Positions 49,601 to 59,269 of a DNA stretch of 64,000 nt are shown in pieces. This stretch comes from Maylandia zebra (taxonomy: Eukaryota; Chordata; Actinopteri; Cichliformes; Cichlidae): positions 39,579,623 through 39,643,622 of the forward strand of contig NC_135172.1 in the NCBI RefSeq assembly GCF_041146795.1, written 5' to 3'. Made by a program: the position numbers and the translations under genes. Under the pieces are notes generated by a model. It searched no databases. It was not told the origin of the DNA and saw nothing but the letters and a program-made list of their open reading frames with translations. Within the stretch, counting starts at the first letter, position 1. Each line of letters starts with the position of its first letter.

Positions 49601-50471
49601 AAAGAAAAACAAGTTGGGGTCTAATCAAAGTTTCAGCAGTTCATTTAATGAGCGGCACACAGAAGCCATTGGTGGAGATATTGATGGAGGTGATATCCTC
49701 TTTGCAGGCCAATCTGACCCCTCGGCCTATAAAAACTGGCTCATTTCTCTTAAAAGTGTCCCTGATGTGGTCCAATACAACTTAAAACCCCTACACACCA
49801 TACTGCCATTAAATCATCCTGCCAGGGCAGGACTGAAGCAACAAGTGGAGCAGTACATTAAGAAAAATGCAGTGCTGAAGAAATGTTCAGAAACCTGTAA
49901 GATTGGGCACCGATCAAACGCAAGAGATCCTTGTGCTTGTGGCTGCAACAGTAACCAGAACATCAAGTCAAACTGCTGTCCTGCTGGGAAAGGTCTGGCA
50001 ACCTTAAAGGTGTTCAAACTTTATGCAAAGGGTCTGTATGGTGACAAGTGGACTGAGACAGATGGTTCAGTGGAGGTGACATATGGTGATCAGAAAAAGC
50101 GCACTGATATTATAAGTAATGATGACAACCCTAGATGGAGAGAAACATTTGAGTTTGGAACCATCACCATCAACATGAAAAACAAACTTAAATTTGCTGT
50201 GTATGATGAGGACACTTACTGGAACAGTGATCTGTTAGGCGAGTGTTCATTTGATCTGCGAGCAGGGAAGGTGAGCGACAGCTGCATGCTGAATCATGGG
50301 ACCTTCTTCTTTTCCTACATCGTAGAGTGTGCACCAAGTCTTAGTGGGAACCAGTGTCAGGAGTATATCCCCTCGGCCATGAGTCCGTCTTTGGCTGAGG
50401 TTTTCCACACCAGAAATGGGGTTCTTCTTGGAAAGATTGGGAATAAGTATGAGGAGTCAGTAAATGTGTGA
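46651..50471 (+). CDS. Perforin-1-like, unit 3 (two coding exons)
   Basis: Exons 46651-47186 and 49304-50471 give 567 residues without a break. Exon 2 is nearly identical to that of unit 2 until its last few codons, which match unit 1 (KFY). The exon junction codon is AG|C, so Ser replaces the Gly179 of the other copies. Exon 3 starts like unit 1 (ALDIPPY) but has the unit 2 version of the second helix region (RIKAEYEH, RHTEA) and ends YEESVNV. In the EGF-like part it has CACGCN where others have CACVCN. The C2 Asp ligands are kept. It is the only intact gene with a class II promoter. Intron 2 holds a 1.5-kb hAT element. AATAAA is at 50667. Confidence 0.93.
47293..48790. mobile_element. hAT-type DNA transposon, non-autonomous, with exact 8-bp target duplication
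   Basis: The 1498-bp element starts CAGTGATGGGGAG and ends with the near inverse CTTCCCAGTACTG. TATATGCC occurs directly on both sides (47285-47292 and 48791-48798), an 8-bp duplication typical of hAT transposition. Subterminal sequences on both sides contain GGAATACAT and GTAAC/GTTAC motifs in opposite orientation. No transposase is present. A retroposon tail (AATAAAGAATCTTGAATCTTG, 47888-47910) appears nested inside. An 80-codon frame at 48286-48528 has no known domain. Confidence 0.85.
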
Positions 50472-50666
50472 GTTCAATGCTAAATGTCACTGATGAGAGA
50501 TGAGTCAATAAGAGAATAAGGATTTGACCATCTGCTGAATATCTATGTGCTTGTACTTCATGGCATTCTGTCTTTGACTTTTATATGCAAAAATATTTCA
50601 GCCATGCTTGTGGGCAATGTAAGCCACTCTCTATGCTTCTTTTCCATAGTCGTTCAAAAATCTAGC

Positions 50667-50672
50667 AATAAA
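50667..50672 (+). promoter_or_regulatory. Polyadenylation signal, unit 3
   Basis: AATAAA about 195 nt past the stop codon, in the same context as in units 2 and 4. Confidence 0.7.
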
Positions 50673-51202
50673 GCATCAGCAAAGACAATGCGTGTGTTTC
50701 ATTTGAGTAATTAAAAAAATTGCCATGGTCTAAGGTGTTTTTGGCTGCCTGTTTTTGTGTTTTTGGACTTTTGGACGGTCATTTTTTGTTATTGTGTAGT
50801 TCCTGGTTTCTTTGTCTTGAGCTTTGCTTCCTAATTTAATCTTTTATATTTCTAGTTCCTAATTAGTTATTCATTTAGTCTTTTACCTTTTGTGCTCTGT
50901 CTTCGTCACTGGCCTCCTGGTTGCCTTCCAGATCCCCATTGCCTGCACCGCCAGCATGAGGTCGTCCTGCAGAGCTCCTTCGTCTGCATGGCTGTCCACA
51001 CTGTTGGCTCCGTCTCCTTTGGCCACTAATAAAGGAACTAATAAAGGTTAATAAGAGAGGACTATAAACTACTGGCATACATGAAACAACTATCTGAAGT
51101 AATCATTTATTAAAAATGTACAAAATTTCATAGTAATATTTAAATTAAATTTACATTATAAGAATTATGTGTTGAGGAGTAAGGGAATTCCAATATACAT
51201 GG

Positions 51203-51445
51203 ACTGGTTCTTATATAGTGCTTTACTACTCTTCTGAGCACTCAAAGTGCTTCACACAACTTGTGCATTCACCCATTTGCACAATTTTCTTAGTGCTTTC
51301 TAACTAACATTCACACTCCAGATGGATGCATCAGAGAGCAATTTGGGGTTAGTATCTTAACCAAGACTAGGGGAAGCCAGGAATTGAACCACCAACCTTC
51401 TGATCAGTAGATGACCTGCTCTATTGCCCGAGCTACACCGTATAT
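51203..51445 (-). mobile_element. tRNA-derived SINE (reverse orientation)
   Basis: The minus strand starts with GTAGCTCGGGCAATAGAGCAG (A-box-like) and has GGTGGTTCAATTCCTGGC (B-box-like), then a body. The matching duplicate at about 62625 lacks it (CCAATATAAAGACAAACAAAGAC), which marks the insertion site and shows it came after the duplication. Confidence 0.75.
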
Positions 51446-51589
51446 AACAAAGACATCCAAACAACCTCCCTGAGCGAGATCGTTTTCACATAAAAATAAA
51501 ACTAATGGACTTACATACTTTTTATTGCAAGTTTATATTGGTGACTGTTTATTCAGTTTCTGTAATGCATCAACAGGTTATCACAAATT

Positions 51590-52420
51590 ACAGTGGCTCT
51601 ATGTGTTTTATGTGTGAGGGGAAATTAACTAGTGCACATTGTTTCTGTGGGTGTTAGAGCAGTTAAAAATACAATCTGTGAAAAGAGCCCAAGGAAGTCT
51701 CCACTTCTACATCAGTACTAGAGCATACTTCAGACGATGGCAGGTACTGATCTGAGCTGGCTGTCAGGGTAAGACGACAGAGTTATTTCTTGTTTAAAGA
51801 CATTCCTTGACTTGAGCATTTTTTGTATATTAATAGTCTCACATGTATTTTCAGTAAGTAATGCCTGAAAAGGTTTAGGGCTGCAGTGTGTGTAAGAATG
51901 TTTAACTTTCGTTTTTTTTATCCATGTCATTTCATATCTTCTCATTGCCATACAGATGGCAAAGCTGTGGCAGCTCCTGCTTCTGTGCAGGGCTGTCTGG
52001 TTAGAATGCAAACTGCATCTGTAATGTTCATATCATTTCATATCTATTCAAGTTTCAGACATTGTATTTTATATCCAGACTATGACTTTCACGTACTGCA
52101 AATTTGTAACTGTGTAGCTCATATAAGTTACAACTGTCCACTTCATTTGTGTCTTGCAGAGTACGGTATATAAACTCAGGACATGGCTGATCAATACAAG
52201 CATCATTCCATACTTTCTGTGTTGGAGTTTACTGCAGACTAACCATACAGTTTAAGTTTGTATTGATATTTTGTATCTTTGTCTGTGTGAACTTATTCTC
52301 TATGTCAGAGTACAGTATCCTACCATTTGCACTATGTGTAAACCTGGAGCTTTATAATTTGTCTCTTTGCATACATTTACATGGCTGAGATGACAATAAA
52401 GTTCACTTTGACTTTTACTT
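51590..52420 (+). pseudogene. Perforin-like relic 2: class II promoter plus truncated exon 2
   Basis: The class II promoter is at 51595-51775, with ATGTGTGAGGGGAAATTAAC at 51609-51629 and a still consensus exon 1 donor (TCAGG|GTAAGA near 51772). The exon 2 acceptor leads to ATG at 51956, but the frame stops after 22 codons (MAKLWQLLLLCRAVWLECKLHL). Homology to intact units stops after about 15 codons, as in relic 1, so the truncation was inherited by both. A LINE-like tail with AATAAA ends it near 52405. Confidence 0.8.
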
Positions 52421-53340
52421 CATGGGTCACATACAACCCAGTGTGAATTTAAGTGGGATCAAACTGTTGAATTACAACAAAAAACTATTTTAATAAAAGT
52501 ACTATTGCTGAAAACTTTGACATTTAATAAATGATACTTTATAAAGAAAATTAATATATTTGAGTTCTTCCTGTTTCATTTTGGATAATGTGTTTGTCAG
52601 TAAGAAGGATGTAAAGCTGATGATGAGATTCACTCATGATGTGATCTTATGACTTGCAAGATCATTCTTCCTGGTTTCAAAACAATGAGAAGCAGAAATT
52701 GTTGCCCTCCTTCTCTGAAACTGTCCACTTTAAAAAGCAAGCAGTTGGCCTGTGGGTCAAATGTTTAAAACTTATTTTGGAAATGTGAAATAAATCCATT
52801 CATAGGTGAACCAGTTGTGTTTGTGAGGTTTTAATTAGCCTTTGTAAAGGGGCCAAACAATAATACAGAGTACAACAGCAGTCTGCATGGCTTTTTACAA
52901 AGGTAAATAACAATCATAAAATCATTTAGAAACACAATTTATCTACATGGTCACAGAATACAGTCAGAACATTCAGTGCAAAATGTAACTTATACATTTA
53001 AGTATATTTTGTGTTAAAGGGCTTCTGTGGCCTTTGTTGCTCAGCTTTAACAATATGAGTCCTTCCCATCAACTCAGTAGCACCACACTGTTATCTGTGT
53101 AGGCTAAACCTATTTGATGCAGAGGGCCTCACAATATGCGATTTTCACTGCACATCAAAACATTAGTAGTTGAAAGGTGAACTTACTGTAACACCAACAG
53201 AAAAAAGTAAATGAAAAATAATAACGATAAAAAAAATGTTCCAAAAGCTATGTACATGTTAAACTAAGATTTATTTAAAAATATATATATTATATTTTAA
53301 AAATTGCGAGTGAATGCTCATTTTCCCACTATGTTCATCT
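52010..53340. repeat. Segmental duplication, copy 2 (partner 35330-36585)
   Basis: Nearly base-for-base match to the sequence downstream of relic 1. Non-coding. Confidence 0.85.
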
Positions 53341-53434
53341 TGTAGGAAAGTTATCCAAATGACATAACACACATCTGAGAACATCCAGCAAACCAATCTC
53401 TGGTTATCTGAATATTTTATGTTATATTATATAG

Positions 53435-54050
53435 TAGAGAAACAGGGAAACGTTTCATGACTTGCTGCAACCAGAGACATGTTTAATGGTGGAGACACGG
53501 AGAGGTCCATCAGTTTATTCCTGCTTGTTATATTATGGTTAACGTGACTCTCAGCCCGTTACAGACAGTCGGCTGCTGAGTTTACCCTGGTTTAGATTTT
53601 AGTGGTAGTAAAATCGAAACTAGTTTACGTGTAAATACACGTATCATGTCAGGGGCTAAATAAAAAAAGAGAAGAAGACAAAAAAGTGTGTGATAGATAA
53701 TCAGAGCATCTTAACGCAGTTAGGTTGCTATTTTAGCGCAGTCCTACGAACAAAGTACAGAAGACTATTTATATAACAGTTTAAAACATGATGTAAATCT
53801 AATTTAAAAGCCTCTTGTCAGACCTCCCGCAAAGTACAGACAGGAAACCTTGGTTGTACTTCACACTTACGTGAGGCGATGATTAATAATTATTTTTAAA
53901 AGATGAGACTTAGATCAGATGTTTCCTGTCTATATATTTTGGCTGAATGCTTTTTCACTAATCACTGTTAAAGAACTTGAGTTTTGATTGTGCCCCACTC
54001 TTGTTGCAGATTGTTGCAGACCTAACCCTAGCTAATAATTATATAAATAT
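53435..54050. repeat. Array flank blocks X and Y, copy 3
   Basis: Shares GGAGACACGGAGAGGTCCATCAG, GACAGTCGGCTGCTGA, GTTTACGTGTAAATACACGTATCA and, in block Y, TTTTGATTGTGCCCCACT with copies at 27.7 and 36.9 kb. A LINE inserted directly after it, pushing it away from the unit 4 promoter. Confidence 0.65.
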
Positions 54051-54064
54051 GCAGTCACATGCAT

Positions 54065-57000
54065 GCAGCCTTCAGAGCTGGGGATGAGGTGAGCCTAAGA
54101 ACAGCAAGGGCAAAACTGTCACGTGGCATCATAGAGGCAAAATGGCAGTACTCCAGGAGGATTTCTCAAAGCTTCAGTGACAGCAGAGACACTCGGAGGC
54201 TGTGGCAAGGGATATAGACCATCAAAGGTTACAAGCCCACTTGGCTACAAGCAGACTGTGGACAGAAGACGCCACCCCCCCTAACGATCGAGTGGTGACA
54301 CTTTCCCATGAAAGTGTGTTCCTTGCCAGGATCAATACACACAAAGCCCCAGTACCTGACAACATCCCGGGACGAGCACTGAGGGACTGTGCTGCGGAAC
54401 TCACAGATATCTTCACAGACATCTTTAATACGTCACTGAGTCAGGCTGTCGTTCCCACGTTCCTCAAAGTCTCCACCATCACTCCTGTAGCAAAGAAGTT
54501 ATCTCCCTCCTGCTTTAATGACGGCCATCCGGTCGCACTCACCTCCATCATTATGAAGTGCTTTGAAAGGTTAGTCATGCTTCAAATAAAGACATCTCTT
54601 CCCCCCAACCATTTCGCATACCTGTCAAATCACTCAACCGATGATGCAATTTCAACTGCCCTTCACTCAGCCCTCACACATCTGGACACTAGAGACTCAT
54701 ACCTTAGAATGCTGTTCATAGACTTCAGTTCAGCATTCAACACCATCATTTCCCAGCAACTCATTCACAAACTGGATCTGCTGGGGATCAGTACCTCGCT
54801 GTGTAACTGGCTGCTGGATTTCCTGACAGAAAGACACCTCCAGCACAAGAACACTGAATACAGGGGCTCCCGAAGGATGTGTGTTTAGCCCCCTGCTCTT
54901 CACTCTCCTGACCCATGACTGCACACCATCACACAGCTCCAACCTTTTCATCAGGTTTGCAGATGACACAACTGTGGTAAGTCACATCAGCAACAACGAT
55001 GAGACCTGCTACAGGAGTGAAGTTAACCATCTGGCAGCAACAACAACCTGTCCCTGAATGTGGAGAAGACTAAGGAGATCCTCATAGACTTCAGGAGAAC
55101 TCACACCCTGCACACCCCACTAACCATCAATGGTGCTGCTGTGGAGAGGATAAGCAGCACCACGTTCCTGAAGTCCTCCTCTTGCTGTTTAGATGTCCTG
55201 CCAACAAGTTTTTTCAAAAAGTCTCAAAGACTTTGGAGTCAGACCTGTTACAAATCGTCAACCTTTCTTTAATGTCAGGTGTGTTTCCAGAACCACTAAA
55301 ACCTGCTGTAATTAAACCTATACTGAAAAAGGACAATCTTGACAGCTAACAGGCCGATCTCAAACCTCCCATTTCTAAGTAAGATAATTGAAAAAGCAGT
55401 TTCTCAACAGCTCAATTACTTCTTAAAACAGAATAATTGCTACGATGCCTTCCAGTCAGGTTTTAGACAGAACCACAGCACTGAAACCGCTCTGACCAAA
55501 GTGTTTAATGACATATGTCTGAATACAGACAGTGGAAAAATGTCAGTCTTAGTTTTACTGGATCTCAGTGCAGCATTTGATACAGTTGACCACAACATAT
55601 TACTCAAACGACTGGAGAACTGGACAGGTCTTTCAGGAACTGTACTAAACTGGTTCAAAACATACTTAGAAAACAGGAAATACTTTGTATCAATAGGTAA
55701 CTTCACATCTGAGCAGACAAGTATCACATGTGGAGTTCCCCAAGGTTCCATCTTGGAACCTCTTCTGTTTAACATTTACATGCTCCCACTGGCACAGATT
55801 ATAAAGAACAACAAAATAAACTATCACAGCTATGCAGATGACACACAAATATAAATCACAATGTCACCAGGAGACCAAGGCCCTGTACAGGCTCTTGGTA
55901 AATGCACTGAGGAAATTAATGACTGGTTGTGCCACAATCGTCTCCAGCTAAACAAAAAAACCAAATAAATAAAAGGAAGTAATAGTCTTTGGCGCCAAAG
56001 AAAAACGATTACAGGTCACTAGAAAACTTCAGTCTATACACCTAAAAACCACCAACCAGCGAGAAATTTGGGTGTAGTGATGGATGCAGACGTAAACTTA
56101 GAAAAACACATTAGGACAATAACAAAATCATCTTACTATCACCTCAAGAATATTTCAAGGGTAAAAGATCTGATGTCTCAACAGGACCTGGAAAAACTAG
56201 TCCATGCATTCATCTTTAGTAGGCTTGATTACTGTAACAGCATCTTTACAGGTCTACCTAAAAAATCAGTCAGACAACTACAGCTCATTCAGAACTCTGC
56301 TGCTCGAGTCCTCACTAAGACCAAAAAAGTGGACCACATCAGTCCAGCTCTGAGGTCTTTACACTGGCTGCCTGTCCGTCAGAGGATAGACTTTAAAGTT
56401 CTGATGCTGGTCTATAAAGCTCTGAATGGTTTAGGACCAAAATACATCAGTGACCTCCTGACCCAGTATGAACCTTCCAGATCCCTCAGGTCATCTGGAT
56501 CTGGTCTTTTATCAGTTCCCAGAGTCAGAACCAGACACGGAGAAGCTGCATTCAGCTTTTATGCTCCTTATATCTGGAACAAACTCCCAGAAAGCCTCAG
56601 ATCAGCTGAAATACTCAGTTTATTTAAATGCAGGTTGAAGACTCACCTGTTCTGCATTTGAATAAAGCACCAAATCCACACTGTTTTACTTTTAAGCTTA
56701 AAATTTAAAACGTACTCTTTTTTTTTTTTAATCATGCTTTTTATTTGTTTCTGTTTTTTAATGTCTCTGTAAAGCACTTTGAATCACCTTGCTGTTGAAT
56801 TGTGCTATATAAATAAACTTGCCTTGCCTTACCTGGGTGCACACATCTCAGAAGATCTCTCCTGGTCAAAAAATACTGCATCACTGGTCAGTAAAGTTCA
56901 ACAGCAACTCTACTTCCTCCGCAAACTGAGGAGAGCAAGAGCCTCAACCCCTACAACCTTCTACAGAGGCACCATTGAGAGCATCCTAACCAGCTGCATC

Positions 57001-57615
57001 ACTGTGTGGTATGGCTCCTGCACTGGGTCCTGCTGAAAAAAAGTTACAACGGGTAGTGAGAGCAGCGGAGAGGATCCCTCCCTCCAGGACATCTACTGCA
57101 CCCGCCTCATCTGGAAATCACAGGTGACTTCACTCATATGTCCAATAGCTTTTTCAGTTTGCTGATATTAGGAAGGAGACTGAAGAGCCTCCGGGCCAAA
57201 ACAAGTAGACTGAAAGACAGCTTCCTCCATCAGTCAGGATGCTGAATTCACTCCCCTGCTCTCACCCTCATGATCTCCAGACCTGCATTCACTTGTTTCC
57301 TCTGAACCCCCCCCCCCCCCCATCCCCCCAAACATTCGACTCTGACCCACCACCATTGCCCCTTCACTGACTGGCCCACTCCCACTGCACATGCACTTGC
57401 CCACATTTACTATGATTGCTTTGGACACTACTGCTTAAATAATTAAGTATTGTATTGTATTGTACATAAGACTTTTATTTTATTTTATTTTTTTACTTTT
57501 TTATCTTTATATTTTTAGTGTACACTCAGGGCCATGGGAGCATTGCTATTTCAAATTCCTGTGTATGACTGTACATATGGTCTTTGACAATAAAGCTGAC
57601 TTTGACTTTTGACCC
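54065..57615 (+). mobile_element. LINE A (non-LTR retrotransposon), 5'-truncated, split by LINE B
   Basis: Reverse transcriptase sequence runs 54065-55173 and resumes at 56831. Motifs in order: RDTRRLW-like, [38 protein letters not shown] (catalytic box, near 54955), LNVEKTKEILIDFR and, after the interruption, GAHISEDLSWS and LYFLRKLRRARA. The 3' end has a TTTGACAATAAAGCTGACTTTGACTTT tail near 57585-57610. Several frameshifts and stops make it dead. It belongs to the jockey/CR1/L2-like fish LINEs; the exact clade is not determined. It inserted between block Y and the unit 4 promoter region. Confidence 0.85.
55174..56830 (+). mobile_element. LINE B (L2-like), nested in LINE A
   Basis: Reverse transcriptase with [60 protein letters not shown] and SYADDTQI, then the C-terminal part with RLDYCNSIFTGLP, LHWLPVRQRIDFKVL and WNKLPESLR. 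The 3' end is GCTATATAAATAAACTTGCC with TTGCC repeats, the L2 tail style. A frameshift near 55330 and a stop at 55855 break it. It interrupts LINE A within the codons for FLK and YLGAHIS, so it is the younger insertion. Confidence 0.85.
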
Positions 57616-57689
57616 TGACTATATGTGTGTGTGGGCATATACATGATAAAAAATTTTCAAGGCTCCAACGTGAGCTAGAATTCTTTCAA

Positions 57690-57835
57690 AATGATGTGAA
57701 GGACCATTAAGCCATATATGAAACAATTACTGCAAGAATTTGCTGCTAAATGTGGTTTTACAAGGGGTGTACATATTTCTTTCCACAGAATTTTGTACAC
57801 TTCTCAGAACATTTTCTTTCTCAAATGACTGTATG
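57690..57835 (+). mobile_element. Tc1-like 3' end relic upstream of unit 4
   Basis: ACAATTACTGCAAGAATTTGCTGCT and GGTTTTACAAGGGGTGTACATA match the relic at 37735-37835 closely. Confidence 0.55.
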
Positions 57836-57894
57836 TATATTTTTACTTCGCTTACTATTATGTATTAACAAGCCATAAAAAGACAGCTTCCCCA

Positions 57895-58064
57895 TGTGTG
57901 AAATAGGTGTGAAAGAAGTAAAACACATCATTGCTGGATTGTGGGTGTTAAAATCGTGAGGTATAAAAGAGCGTGGTGCATCTAAAACTTCACTCTTTCA
58001 TCTTCACTACCCTCTAGGTAAGATAATAGAAGGTACTGACCAAAGCTTTCTGACAGCTGTCAAG
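57895..58064 (+). promoter_or_regulatory. Class I promoter and noncoding exon 1, perforin unit 4
   Basis: TAGGTGTGAAAGAAGTAAAAC at 57904-57924 carries a perfect AGGTGTGA half-site next to an ETS-like AGAAGT. A TGTGGG follows, and a TATA box (TATAAAAG) is at 57962. Tandem consensus donors occur after 58017 (CTAG|GTAAGA) and 58064 (CAAG|GTAAGA), 47 nt apart, exactly as in unit 2. Confidence 0.6.
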
Positions 58065-58429
58065 GTAAGACCAACAAGTCCTTTGTTCCATATGATTGTC
58101 TTTTTGTCCTTTGGTTAATACTTTAGTGCAGTGGCTCTGAAAAAAGTGGTCATGCTCCCGTGGAGGTGCATGAAATCACTGCATGACCAGTAGAAACTAG
58201 ATAAGATGGTTAATGTAACAAAACTATGCAAAACAAGAGTTATTTCAAAATTCAACTGCTTACAGTTTATTTTGTAATCGTGAAATATTATATATTCTTA
58301 GTTGTTTAAAAGTAGAGTAACATGTTTAGCCAAATATTCTAACTAAATTGCTGGCTGCCTGAGTGGTGTCCAAAAATATGATGTGGGCTTTAAAGATAAA
58401 TGCAAAACGTTTTACGTTTTGTTATTAGA

Positions 58430-58757
58430 TTCCCCCACCTGAGCTGTATTTGTACTGACATTAGATTACACACAGGTGCACTCTATTTAGTCATTAACAC
58501 TCATCAGGCAATGTCTATGGGCAACTGACTGCACTCAGACTAAAGGGGGCTGAATAATTACGCACACCCCACTTTTCAGTTATTTATTTGTAAAAAATGT
58601 TTGGAATCATGTATGATTTTCGTTCCACTTCTCACGTGTACACCACTCTGTGTTGGTCTTTCACCTGGAATTCCAATAAAATTGATTCATGTTTGTGGCT
58701 GTAATGTGACAAAATGTGAAAAAGTTCAAGGGGGCCGAATACTTTTGCAAGCCACTG
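58430..58757. mobile_element. Tc1/mariner-type MITE fragment in unit 4 intron 1
   Basis: The right end reads GAATACTTTTGCAAGCCACTG followed by TA (58758-58759), a typical Tc1-family terminus. The body has GGGGGCTGAATAATTACGCAC. The left end is not complete and no transposase is present. Confidence 0.65.
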
Positions 58758-58871
58758 TATATGTTGACAGCTTGCTAGCTATAAATTCACCAAAGTGTTA
58801 CCTGCACATACTTCATCAGAAATGATAAGAACTTTGGGTGAGGTATATTGGATATTTTGGGTATTAAGTTT

Positions 58872-59190
58872 ACACTGGGGTGCAACACGGTGACATGGTG
58901 GTTAACACCGTTGCTTCACAGCAATAAGGTCCCGAGTTGAATTCCACCATCAGTCCAGGGTCTTTCTGTGTGGTGTTTGCATGTTCTGCCCATGTTTGCG
59001 TAGGTTCTTTCTGGGTATTTCCTCCTACAGTCCAAACACATGCAGCTAGTGGGGATAAGTTAATTGGTAACTCTAAATGGTGCATAGGTTTTAATATGAG
59101 TGCGAATGGTTGTCTGTGTCTGTGTGTTAGCCCTGTGACAGACTGGCGACCTGTCCAGGGTGTACCCTGCCTCTCGCCCTAAGAAAGCTG
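58872..59190 (+). mobile_element. Fish SINE, intron 1 of unit 4
   Basis: Orthologue of the SINE at 39172-39470 with a better preserved head (GGTTAACACCGTTGCTTCACAG, GAGTTGAATTCCACCATCAG). Confidence 0.75.
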
Positions 59191-59269
59191 GAATGGAATT
59201 TTGCACTGTTTAACTTCCCTTTTGTTCATGTAATTTAATCTCCTCTCATTGTTAAATGGTTCCATTCAG

